From positions 744,001 to 808,000 of the forward strand of contig JAWQUS010000023.1 in the NCBI GenBank assembly GCA_036365455.1: a stretch of 64,000 nucleotides of DNA, read 5' to 3'. Numbering within the stretch: position 1 is the first letter of the stretch; each line of letters opens with the position of its first letter. The notes under the pieces were generated by a model that had not been told where the DNA came from, did not search any database, and saw only the letters and a list, made by a program, of their open reading frames with translations. The DNA is from Macrosoma leucophasiata. Taxonomy: Eukaryota > Arthropoda > Insecta > Lepidoptera > Hedylidae. A program made the position numbers and the translations under genes. This document shows, one piece after another, positions 30,900-41,715 of the stretch.

Positions 30900-31215
30900 C
30901 TAGCGGCCCGCCCTGGATTCGCACGTGTGCAATGTTACCTACTCGTACATTACTCCTAGTAGTGCGGGACTAATCTGTACGCCTGTAAAAGCGGTTATTT
31001 TCCTTTAATGATTTAAAGGAAAATAACCGCTTTTACTCTGCTGTACCTATCTGTTTTAATCCATGATATGAACTTCAAAAATACACCCCTAGCGGTCGAA
31101 TTTCGCAAAAGTCCCGTCATACCTATGACGGGACTTTTCGCACCTACGAGCTTAAAAGAATCCCTATACAAAATTTGAGCCTCCTAGCACCTGTATTTCC
31201 TGAGATTTTGTGATG
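30900..31215 (+). repeat. Repeat H copy with two perfect hairpins
   Basis: CTAGCGGCCCGCCCTGGATT marks the start and GTCGAATTTCGCAAAAGTCC the middle. Two internal inverted duplications are present (30,985-31,036 and 31,107-31,138), absent from the copy at 8,426. Confidence 0.6.
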
Positions 31216-31255
31216 AGTGACTTACCTTTCACTTCTATATTCAGTGCTCATCAAG

Positions 31256-31479
31256 AAATATTGCAAATCGAGCCTATGTACGTGACAATCGGCTAGTTTC
31301 GACTTCGTAGATCGTTATCGCTGCTGCACACCGTCTACGTAAGCACTCATAGTCCGGTATTGGTCAAAACTTGATTAAAATGGTGGACAAATGTCATGTA
31401 GGTAAGGTGCGAAAAAGATATCGCTCTTCAGACCCGAAATAAGCCGACGTCTCCTTCCTGAAGTCGATGAGCAATATTT
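31256..31479. repeat. Palindromic MITE B, copy 4
   Basis: AAATATTGCAAATCGAGCCT to GATGAGCAATATTTA; full length. Confidence 0.6.
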
Positions 31480-32649
31480 ATTGTTGGATACTGCAAACAA
31501 CACGAAACGTGTGCAGGTTCTCCATGAAGTGTCTGACCTGATAGCGAACAGTTACTGGATGAGGGTGAATTAGGATTAGTCGTTTCAATCAAACATCTTT
31601 TAATTCTCTCACTCTAAGGGTTCTGTTGAAAACCATCGTCAGGTACCTTGTATATATGAAGGTGCTTACCTGACATTTACTGAACTGGACACCTTTTTGG
31701 CAGCCGTGAGGCACATATTACGTGTATATGTAAGTATTAATTTTAGATATTGTGTTGTCTTTTCTTTGTTTACGTTTTATGTCTGTTTTATGTGTCTAGC
31801 TGTGTGTCAAAATAAATGTTTCTTAAGTAGTTTAGTTTTGTCCAGCAGTGGTATAAGTCACGCAATACAAGTAAGGCTTTAAAAAAACGCTCCTAAAAGC
31901 TTGTGCTTTTAACCTGTCGCAAGAAATTATTTAGTATACAAAAGAAGGTCAAAGATTTTTAAGGAAATTGAACGAACGTGCAAAAATGGTTGTGGGCGTT
32001 CTAATCATACTATTAATTTCTATTCATTATGTTTTACAACGATACAATGCCCGCCAAATTGCTTTTACCTATTTCAAATTTTTAGTGGTCAGAAATAACT
32101 TTGTGTTTTGCATCATCCATTACATTTTCTAAAAATGGCGTCGACAATTTAACTAATGACTTTTTTATGTTGCCGGTGACTGGGAGTTTGCGGATTAAAA
32201 TAAATTCTATTTATAATCACCTTTTTTTGCTTTTTCTTGAGACAATGGAAAGGTTCATAGTTGAAAATTCAATGCTAGTGAATTGAAATTTGTGATCTTG
32301 GGATTTTTGTTGAAAATTTTGTGTCGCGGTACAGTAACTTATTAAATTTAATATATCATGCTATATTTAAATTCGACAAAAATTGTTTTGAAAAATTTGA
32401 TCCTGGCGTCGGCACATGACGTGTACTACAATGTCGACGTCACTGTTGAGCCGTGTAGACCGATGTAACTGTACAGGTGATCTTACATTAGTATGCGGTG
32501 CGTGACCACTGCGTCATTGGCACCTTCCGGCCGGACGTCCAGTTTTGAGTAAACGACTAAACGACCAAACTGGTCGGATCTTGTCTGGTTTGAACATCGG
32601 CTTATGAGTTATGAGATGATGCGTCATCTTGTGGGTCTCTGGTGGTAAT
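31480..32649. other. No gene recognised
   Basis: Several 60-codon frames and one GC-richer patch (32,405-32,560). No splice-bounded open exon was convincing. Confidence 0.4.
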
Positions 32650-32752
32650 CTCTGACGGTTACTTAATGGTTATGCTGAACACTACAATTTGGCGGCAGAT
32701 AGTTTAGTTAATGCAATGGTGCCTCGAGACCATTGAAGCTCTATCAATAATA
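32650..32752 (+). repeat. Repeat A fragment
   Basis: ATGCTGAACACTACAATTTG to AATGCAATGGTGCCTCGAG; 3' half only. Confidence 0.55.
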
Positions 32753-32989
32753 GATTGACAAAAATAAGTCTCAAACGCAAATTATTACACAAAAAACAAA
32801 CCTTTACTGTTTAGTACATAAGTTCTCAGGTTTAACATTTAAACGATACCGCTGTATTTAGCAGATTACACAGCCTCACTGGAGCTAACCTCAAGGAATG
32901 ATAGAAGTTACAAACAGAACTTGTCACCTATTGCCATTAATCGATAAGCGAGACCAACGAGTTAATGGCTTCTCAAACACAGTCCCATG

Positions 32990-33190
32990 GGTGGATCAAA
33001 TTAATCATCATTTCAGCCGAAAAATGTCAAAAGCCAAAGCCAACGGATTGGCGATCGCAGTGGCGGTAGTTTTATCGGAGGACGCTGCTGCCCATCTTGG
33101 GCGTTGCACTTACAACCGTCCCATTAAAATGGTTTGATCGCTATTGCTCGGTTGACTGACTGCACTGGTGGAATAATTTTCTTCGAGTAG
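32990..33190. repeat. RTE 3'-end relic and repeat I copy 2
   Basis: CATCATTTCAGCCGAAAAATG at about 33,008 matches the complement of the RTE 3' tail. 33,045-33,190 matches repeat I at 16,190 (GCTCGGTTGACTGACTGCAC). Confidence 0.5.
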
Positions 33191-33619
33191 AAGAAGATTC
33201 TTTCGCTAGTGGTGGGATCGTCATTTCCCGCAGCCAGCATAGTTGTAGTTACGTCATCAAAAATTTTGAGAGTTGGTAAACTGACCATGGCCACACCGCA
33301 AGCACTTGGCTAAAATTCCATACAACCGCTTATTCTGGTTACCTACTACACAGCATCAATCAGGACATGTTTTTACACGCACACACACAGTTGCTCGCTC
33401 GCAACCTCAGTGCACGGCACGAGGCTGCCGGCATGGTACACAAGGGGCGGTGCGGGCTGCAAGCCTGCAAGAGGGGAAATGAGGCGGGACGTCGAAGTGT
33501 CCATTCTAAACATAGTATTATTTCATATTCTCTGCCATGGTTTTAGTCAATGTCAATGGAGACAACAGTTAACAAATATCAAAGTTATGTTAGTACCTGT
33601 AAAGAGAAAGTGGATTATT
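33191..33619. other. No gene; short GC-rich stretch at about 33,390-33,490
   Basis: Preceded by an ACAC run. A 72-codon frame at 33,410 has no domain. Confidence 0.35.
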
Positions 33620-33789
33620 GAACTTTAGAAATTAAAGAAAAAACGGCATGAAAAATTTGACTTCGGGCAGGTATTGAATCTGTGACCTCAGGATAACCAG
33701 TCCAGCCTTTACCACTAAGCTACCGAAGTGGTTCGATTCCTGCCCGAAGTCAAATTTTTCTTTCCGTTTTTTCTTAATTTCTAAAGTTC
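33620..33789 (-). mobile_element. Foldback tRNA-like element, different tRNA head
   Basis: Left arm 33,620-33,671 and right arm 33,739-33,789 are inverted repeats with two mismatches and one indel. The minus-strand core (33,729-33,659) is tRNA-like: acceptor ACTTCGG with CCGAAGT, A box TAGCTTAGTGGTAAAGGC, degenerate B box CAGATTCAATACC, anticodon loop CTGGTTA. The tail AAATTTTTCATGCC matches the tail of the 3.7, 6.5 and 13.4-kb elements, so the head differs while the tail is shared. No target duplication found. Confidence 0.65.
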
Positions 33790-35746
33790 ACTCGCATATT
33801 AGTATCATTGCGAAAAATAAATAGTACCTACAAGTGGATTAATCTTTTCTATAAATAAATGTTTATTGCTTTTATATTTTGCGGAACCCACGGCCTGCAA
33901 GTCTGATTCGCCGGATTTGTAGTTTAAAAATAAAATTAATTGAATTCGAACAATTTCCCAACTACAAATACATTAACGATTCCAATAACTACCTGCAAGT
34001 ATGCAGTCGTACCATCAACAATGCAACATAACTGGATTGAACCCGCTATTAATATCCTATAAAAAATCTTACAGCTTCATGCCTCACATCTCGAAATCAT
34101 GCCATCTGGTGCGACTTGGCGAAATATACACATGTCATTTCCAGATGACTTGCTTACTGGAGCAAAAAGTTGGATTACCCAAACCCAATTTTAATATCTC
34201 CAAACTAAAGTTCAATTTTAAAGAGCTGATGATTTTAAGGTGAAATCTCTAGGTGTTCAGGACAAAAGGGCTTATAGCGAAGAGTTAAGGTGGATTTTGG
34301 TTTGTCGTGTGTTTTTTTCGGAAGCAGCATAACTCATGTGGTAAGGAGTGTCGGGTTTCGCGGCAGATGGGTGTTGATGCGGCGCACGCGTCGAGTTTGT
34401 TTGCTGCTAGCGCATGCTTTCGTTTGGATGCACCGCTTCTGTCTGGCTTTTTAGGAGTCCGTACCGAAAAACGAAACACGTATAAGATCTCTCGTATCTA
34501 TCTGTTTCTACGTCTATCACAGCTGATTTACTTCAAAACTGCTTGAGTTGTAATTTTATACACTAAGGCAAATCTGTGACCTGCAAAGGGCAGCACAACG
34601 TAAACAGAATATAGAAAGAAATAAGAAAAAGATGCAGAGATTTTTTTGTTAATGAAATTAATTGGCCTCTAGGTCTTTGATTTCTTTGACCCTAACTCAG
34701 TTCCGCTGACATTGTATTTGTATTGGACTCGAGTGCGTGCCCGAGTGAAACTTATAGTGACACACTTACAGGTATTAAAATGCAGGGAATTTTTCCCATA
34801 CTCCAATCCCCTACTCTATTATTTTAGGACGTATCAAATAAAAGGTCTGATGAGAATTAGACACCAACAAAATCTCATTTATCTGGTATACAGATAATTG
34901 AGATTTTATGCATCCAAAACTTTTTAAGTAAGTACATCTACTGGTTAAAACCATAACTTCAGGAGCGGCTACTAGCATACACCCCGAACTTGGTGTCAGT
35001 ATTTTTTGAAGTACTTTAACATCACGATAATTTGTATAAGGTACTTTATCAGCTTGATGTGTGTACCCAAACAAATGAATGAAATTTATGAAATCGTTCT
35101 ATTTTCGATTTCTGTACACATCTAGACGTTGCAGTGATTCAGCACCAACCCAATCTGTTCACCAATATAGTCCAAAACAGTGTTCTCGCTAGACTGTCCC
35201 TTCACCAATTCAGCCCAAAACAGTCTCACAATACCCAAACATACATGCAAATTTCCTGAACTTGTCGGCACGCGTTACCTGCAACAAAAAGACGGCACAG
35301 CTGCTCGCACAGCTGCCTAACTGTACCGACCGACCATCTGGTCTTGGCGAAACAAATATTTACTGTGCCAATACTGTTAGATTGGTGCCTTTGTATGCGG
35401 TTGTCCTGTTTTTGTTTGTATGTTAATTGCGTATGACTTAGTGCTACTGCTGGGTCTGGAGTCTTAGATTTGGTGGCAGGTATTGGATTTCTTTTCCAAT
35501 TGGGATTATCGTCAGTGATGCTCTTGAAGTTTCCAAACACAGACCAACCAACCGTTCTACCGGCAAATCTTTAGGGAAATGTATCTGACCCGTGGTTTCT
35601 TTCAGAAGATCGTATCCTATCTATTGGTAACTTTTTATTTTGTATTAAATTGAACTTGTAGTAGTTAAACTCACTCTTCTGCGCCTACACAATCACCAGA
35701 AATTAAAATGCTTGTTCATTAGAAGCTTTACTTGTTTTGCCTTTTG
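33790..35746. other. No gene recognised
   Basis: Largest stretch of the window without an identifiable repeat. Frames at 34,307 (+), 34,811 (-) and 35,226 (-) of 79-104 codons lack domains and splice context. Confidence 0.4.
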
Positions 35747-35832
35747 TGGCCCCTTATAACTATTACAGAGACATGACTGCATTCTGGCCTCTAGTTTTTG
35801 TGTAGATTTCTATAGGCTGCAGTATTTCTTAA
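35747..35832 (-). repeat. Repeat A fragment
   Basis: CCCCTTATAACTATTACAGA to TATAGGCTGCAGTATTTCTT; decayed. Confidence 0.5.
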
Positions 35833-36210
35833 AAACTTTCCCTCTTATTCATAATCGTATTTTAGCTAAAGTGTTGCTAATCTCTCCTTCCTGTCTTTTT
35901 CTCCTGCACATTTGACAATGCAACTGACAAAGACAAAGCATTCTATAGCTAAAACGTATCTAATGTACGTTGTCAGTTACCTCCTTCAATATAGGTAAAT
36001 TTGGCCAGGTCGGAAGGTGGAGTGTGAACTATATATCACAATAAATTAAGATAACACCTCACTGGTGCATTTGTAATAAACGGACTTAATTAAAAGGAAA
36101 TTTTATAAGCAATGCTCAATTAATTAAACAAAAACCGAGAAAGTTATTAATTTACAAAGCGTTTTCATTATTTGGTTAAATTTTAATTGGATTATTTACT
36201 TTTACCACAG

Positions 36211-36573
36211 ACTGTACTTATATTAAATTTCGTTCGAGTCCAGCTGCAAAAGTCTTCGCGAAAGTAACAAGTCGGGAACAATCATGTTCAGTAAGTAATA
36301 TTGTAGTATTACTAATAGTATACTACTTAAAGTTTAGTAACAAAATAGCTCAAATTATAGAGCCGTAGGCAACCAGACTTAGCATAAAAATATAGCGTAC
36401 AAACATATATTTCTGTAATTATTAATAAGCGACACGTGCTCGCATGTTTTAATAACTGTGGACAACTTATGAAAATTATTATGTGTATATTACAGCTGAA
36501 AACGCATGGTTTCGGTGAAAGAGCGGTGGCGGAGCGAGCAGAGCGGACAATTCGTAGTGCAAATAATAATTAA
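36211..36573 (+). other. Possible two-exon gene fragment (weak)
   Basis: A pyrimidine-rich acceptor (TTTACTTTTACCACAG) precedes an 80-nt segment (36,211-36,290) ending TCA|GTAAGT. A second acceptor (GTGTATATTACAG) at 36,495 opens a segment whose frame continues for 25 codons to TAA at 36,571-36,573, with AATAAA at 36,599. One reading frame is open through both segments (26 + 25 codons), and it includes THGFGERAVAERAER. A short ATG reading (MFTENAWFR) is also possible. No homology recognised; the arrangement could be chance. Confidence 0.25.
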
Positions 36574-36699
36574 ATGTTCCATTATTTACATGTATTAAAA
36601 TAAAATTATGTTAACGAAATTATTTTCTATAAATTTAAGACTAAACAATATCAGTCTCGTTTTATCCCATCAGGGAATTCAGATAGAATTGAAGTGCGC

Positions 36700-37010
36700 A
36701 TGGCCCTATAGCTGGTGTAGATTGTAAGCAACCTACTCGGTTGTGCGAAACGGGTGCGGTCGGGTGTGATGAGTGACCGCTAGTGACAAATTAATAAGCA
36801 CATTTCTGTGCTTGGGAGGCACAGAGCACATCCTGGTTGCTATCGATAGGTAGCAGTCGTTGAACTTTGTCGAAGGTCTTGGTTTGACAACATCCGACAG
36901 CGGGTTGGCCTATTAACACGTATCTCCACTAACCCGTAAAGCTCTAGGCCTCCCCAAAAAAGGGGAGACACGCGTGCCCAGCAGTAGGACGTAAAAAAGG
37001 TTGTTGCCAT
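36700..37010 (+). repeat. LINE 3' end (CCCAGCAGTAGGAC variant)
   Basis: GCTGGTGTAGATTGTAAGCA to GCGTGCCCAGCAGTAGGACG, sharing GGTTGCTATCGATAGGTAGC with the other copies. Confidence 0.65.
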
Positions 37011-37129
37011 GCCATACAGAACAATAGCAAGAAATTTTTACTTGGAGAAAGACGAGATTCTGGTCTAATTCAAAACGTGATTAAAAATATTTTTTTTAAC
37101 GTTGGCACTCTCACTCATTTCTGCCACAT

Positions 37130-37266
37130 ACAGCCAAATACTCAAACGTCATTTAAATCTAAGTCGGACGTAAATGTCTTCCGTCTTTATAAAACACGTT
37201 CAAATTATAGAGATAGCGCACATTTGAGGGTTGCTTAAAATTGAGTGACGTTTGAGTATTCGGCCA
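37130..37266. mobile_element. Foldback MITE family F
   Basis: GCCAAATACTCAAACGTCAT at the left is inverted against GACGTTTGAGTATTCGGC at the right. The right terminus also begins the window (1-34). About 135 bp, noncoding. Confidence 0.6.
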
Positions 37267-37767
37267 TGAGTTTCTTCCATCGTAAAATCTTACCTGGGCA
37301 TTTTCCTCCTTTTTTCTTGCTTGAGCTCCACAGCTCGAAGTAGGTATGTGAAATTCATATAAAATCAATACGCACCCGCTTATAAAGGCGATTTAATCAT
37401 CCGCTATTCTACCATCACTCAGAACTATTATCCATATGTTAGGTACGAACTCATAAAAGTAAGCCCCACTCGAAAGGCTGTGCTAACAGGTTTACTGAAA
37501 TGTCAGCACTAGACAGATGGCCGATATAGGTCTCTAGGCTACACTGTACCATTGTTCTAGTTTCTAGAAATTCTTTTCTATTTATGTCGTAAAAGGCAGC
37601 AGGCATTGTTTGTGTTGGAGTTATGTTATTGCTACTGTTTTCACATGTGTGGTGTAAATAGGGTAATTCGGAGGGTTATAAATCAGGTGTTCTTACGTAT
37701 TTATCTTTATGATGTTTTTATTATACATCTTAATCTAAATCACTTTACTTTATCTTATTAAAAAGAA

Positions 37768-37800
37768 TTTAACTTACCTGTAAAGAAAGAAAATCTTTTG
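37768..37800 (-). promoter_or_regulatory. Candidate recursive (ratchet) splice site, minus strand
   Basis: On the minus strand TTTTCTTTCTTTACAG|GTAAGT joins a strong acceptor directly to a perfect donor, with the junction between 37,778 and 37,777. This is the form of ratchet points in long insect introns. The frame after GT AAGT hits TAA at once, so no exon is implied. Confidence 0.4.
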
Positions 37801-37853
37801 GTAATGCATAGATGTATACTTTCAGAGGCATATAAAAAAGAGTGAAGAGTTTT

Positions 37854-38149
37854 CTGGTGGTAGTTTTCAGTCACGGAGCTCGCGGGCGTAGACACCACCG
37901 CATTACCGCCGTAGTATTTTAAACTTGCCGCTAAATGGTAGTGTTCAGCACTATCGTGTTCCGGTCAGGTGGTAATGTATGGCCTTGTAATTGCCGGTAC
38001 AGAGGCATAACACCTTAGGCCTGAGGAGTGGTAACCCATCGGCATTTTGACCTCGGTCTTTGAGTGGGAGTCTATAGGCTGCAGTCATCACTTAACATCA
38101 ATGTGAACTGCACGCTTGTTTGCCACTTTCAATACATAAAAAAAAAAAA
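37854..38149 (-). repeat. Repeat A copy, full length
   Basis: Complete minus-orientation copy ending in ATACATAAAAAAAAAAAATT, one of the best-preserved in the window. Confidence 0.75.
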
Positions 38150-38399
38150 TTTTTTGTTTGTGGACTAGTCCGATTTTGTTCGCCTGCGGGTCATGATTAA
38201 TTTCACTAACAACAGTTAATGTCAATTTTAACTAAAATGTTGAACAGATAAATTGTCACTACTATCAACTGTCAGTACTGTAGCATTTACTTTAGTTTTG
38301 CTTACTGACTTATCACTATTTTGTGTCTCAGATGCAAATTCAGTATAAGTAGCATACTGATTTTCTTATAAAGTTTTGTAAACATTTATTTTTTGTAAA

Positions 38400-38700
38400 C
38401 TCCTCTATAGTACTTTGGGCAGGTATTATACTCGAAGGGTAAGCACCTCTGCTTACCCCCAGTAGTAAATGCATGCATTAAATATACACGATTCTCCGGT
38501 TACGTTTTGGGCCATTTATCTAGTAGCGATCCCCTTCAAGGTACTGCGAAAATTCCAGAAAATGGATTAAACCCAATAGAACCAGAAATAAAGGTTTTTA
38601 CACCTATATATCCGGTAGCCACCGACACGTGAATCGAACCCAGGACCCTAGTGTAGCAATAGTGGCCTGCTACCACTAGACCATTGAGCCAGTTTTCAGA
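38400..38700 (-). mobile_element. tRNA-derived SINE, copy 2
   Basis: Minus-strand head CTGGCTCAATGGTCTAGTGG (A box) and CCTGGGTTCGATTCACG (B box). The body matches 16,385-16,690. Confidence 0.7.
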
Positions 38701-39102
38701 ATATATACAAACAAAAATGCTTGATGTGCAAAATTAATCGAACCCAAAACCTCAAATGTAACACTGACCTGCACCATTAAGCCGCTAAGGTACCTCTATT
38801 CACAATTCCACGAACACTATTAAGTACCGTAGTTTGGCAATTTGATGGAATCGAATTTATTCAGGCCTCCGTCGTTCAATCACTATAAAAATAAACCGGG
38901 AAAACCGATTCAATTGCGTGCATTAACAAACATTGGTAGTAAATCACAGACTGGATGGATTGCCTAAAATCACGGTATGCTGCAGGGAAACGAATAGTGG
39001 AAAAATTGATATGAAAAATTCCTTGTTTACCATTTTTTCTTTGGATATTAACTCGTATTTTTCGTTACATGAGGCAATAAAATCCTTTTAGGATACTAAA
39101 AG
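38701..39102. other. No gene; possible degraded tRNA-like fragment near 38,735-38,800
   Basis: AATCGAACCCAAAACCTC followed by CACCATTAAGCCGCTAAGGT resembles a degenerate minus-strand SINE head. Confidence 0.35.
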
Positions 39103-39322
39103 TTAAAGTAACACGAAGCGCGCATTGCTCCGCGGCTGGTGTAAAGCGATCTACTCGGTTGTGCGATACGGGTGCGGTCGGATATTTGATGGGTGACCAC
39201 TAGTGACAAAATTAAAATGCTAGCCACCAACCCACATTGGAGCAGCATGGTGGAGTAAGCTCCAGGCCTCCCTCTAAAAAGGGAAGACACTCGTGCCCAG
39301 CAGTGGGACGTAGGTATCTCAA
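39103..39322 (+). repeat. LINE 3' end (CCCAGCAGTGGGACGT), plus strand
   Basis: Ends GTGCCCAGCAGTGGGACGTA with a TTATTATTATTTTA tail; an internal segment is missing relative to 36,700. Confidence 0.65.
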
Positions 39323-40385
39323 GGGTGGTCTTTCTTATTATTATTTTAATATAAAACAGTGGCACTCTTCTTATTTAGCAGTCGACAGGCTCGTCACCAA
39401 TTTTACTTTGTCCCAATTTGATTTTTTCTTCTTGGTGGAGACATATTTCGTGCGGCGCGTTCATGATCGAAATAACGTACATTGTCTCCTGAGTAAGAAA
39501 ACAAGAAGATGTCCAATGAAAAAAGTTTAATATTTAAATATAAAGAAATTGTCAGATAGAGTTATTATCGTCATACATTTATAGTAATTTCATTTAAACC
39601 CGTTGAAGCAGCACTTTGAGAAGATTTAAAACATTCGCAGCGTCCGTCAAGCGCCGCCATCTTAGCGTGGGCCTCCCATCGTCATTATCCCGTAATTTGC
39701 ATTCCCTCCCCGAGTGGCCGGTGTTTGGGATCGCGTGCGCATCTCTTACATAAGTGTTGTTTTCGCATAACTCACGAAAACAATATGCTGTAGCCATATT
39801 TTGGAGTGCATTGGGATTCTTCGGTACTTATTTTTCCACCTTCTCAAGATCATCCACTTGTTATAGCTTTCTTTCATCATCAGCCTGCTTATATCATAGT
39901 TGGAAGTTTTCTGTTGTCACTTGGTCTGTAATCGGTCGTAAAAAGAACAAGTCTTCTTAGGACTGATTGCAGGTGATATTTTTTCTTTTTTGGTTGTAAG
40001 GACGGTGGGAAAAAAACATCTCGCCAAATTCCACAATTTAATCAAAATTTAATTTATCCCAACAACAAAATAAACCCTGGAAGCCCTCCATCTCAATAAC
40101 AAGTGGAAGGAACCTTGACTGCATAATATGTCTAATGATATGATTGTAGCCCACAACGAATCTGCGAGATGGTAGGATGGTAATCTTATTGCCAAACAAA
40201 ATATCTCAAAGGTTGTAATAAAAAATGAGCATTAATTTGATTAGACTAAATTAGGATCTGAAGTTTAGATGCTAACGATAATTATGTTCACGATATGCCT
40301 TATATTATCCTTAAATGTAAAGGTAGATAGCAAAATGTTCATAGTATGAAAATTGCAAAGGCTCTAGAAAAACTAGTTTTTTTAT
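39323..40385. other. No gene recognised
   Basis: Short frames only. Confidence 0.4.
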
Positions 40386-40712
40386 GTCATGAAGTAGCAA
40401 ACAAGCATACAGATTACATTGATGGTAGTAATATAAAATTTATCAACATCTACACAAAATCAAAGATTGATCAATCTAGATGCGTTGCCACTCCTGAGGT
40501 GTTATGCCTCTTTGCCGGAAATCACAGGGCCTAGTGGATCCAATGCAATATACGACTTCGTATTTTCCACAGAGGCATAAGCTTAGACCTTAGGAATGGC
40601 AATGTCCCTTCAGTGAAATACCTGGTTTTATGTAGATATTTAAAGATTACAGTATTCACTTACCCTGAATGTGAACTTCATGCTTATTTGCCACTTACAT
40701 ATCGTGAATATA
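40386..40712. repeat. Two repeat A fragments head to head
   Basis: 40,386-40,532 is plus orientation and 40,565-40,712 minus orientation, meeting near the same internal point (TTATGCCTCTTTGCCGG against CCACAGAGGCATAA). The arms are well diverged from each other. Confidence 0.55.
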
Positions 40713-41534
40713 AAATTTTGTCTATATGCGCTTATCTTGTAATGTTTTGTTCCTGTTTGAAATGTTCGAAAGAGGTTTTTATGAGGAAGGTTATATCTAT
40801 AATGCTACCCGTGCGGAGCCGGGGCGGGTCGCTAGTATACTATAAACATATGTGAAGAAATAACTGCAAATCTATTTTTATGTTATAACTACAAATAATC
40901 TCGAGCAATTAGAAGATACTAAATATACAACAGCCCTACAGGTGTCAACTGAACCTATTTTTATTAATGTTGTCTAGAACACACTGCATAATTTACTATC
41001 CACAAACTAGCTCATTGTAACCGAACTTCATTACTCCGGCTCGTGCGCACGCGCAGGTGATATTGCCGAAACGTACAATTACTTGCTGCGTTCTATTCTC
41101 GCTAAATTGTAATATTGTTGGTTTCATAGTTGCATGTGCACTCATGTGACGTGTATTATTAACTAGCAAATGAACACATGTTGTTGTTAAATTAGCTTAT
41201 TCTTTCAACTTTACTGTAATGCTTGTTTGGTCTTAATTGATATGTGTCTACATGCTAGGTATCGTCGAAATAGGCAAATATGTCTTTGCAAAGGTAACGT
41301 AAAGCTTCCTTGGTCTTGCCTCGGCGATAATATAAAGGGTCAAAGTCAAAAGTAAGTAGGAATATTCATAATTTGGGACCAACAGAAATGCTTGTGATAT
41401 GATGTGTCCGATATTAATCATTATTCTAAAGTAGGTATGGTGGTGAATAATTATATACACAAACCATTTTATAGATAATCAAGAATTTCACTAAAATAAA
41501 AAGTATATACCTTTAGCATATATAGCTACTTGTG
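40713..41534. other. No gene; inverted repeat H end at about 40,805-40,845
   Basis: ACCCGTGCGGAGCCGGGGCG is the complement of the repeat H start. The remainder is unannotated AT-rich sequence. Confidence 0.4.
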
Positions 41535-41715
41535 TACAGTAGCATGTCTCATTTCCTATTTTACTAATTGATAACAAAGAGTTTAGGAACTGAAAAGAAG
41601 AAATTCTTCGTCATTTACTGGCAGGGTTCAAAAGGCCGAAAATATACTTTAAAAAACTCACAAAAAAAACTAATCTTTTAAAAATATCGTCTTAATTAGT
41701 ACTTAATAAACGTGC
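41535..41715 (+). repeat. Second copy of the 12,265-12,440 repeat
   Basis: Aligned blocks include GAGTTTAGGAACTGAAAAGA and CTTTTAAAAATATCGTCTTA. Confidence 0.45.

Noticed and set aside
35226..35540. 104-codon minus-strand frame
   Set aside because: No domain, no acceptor or donor at the edges, no supporting context.
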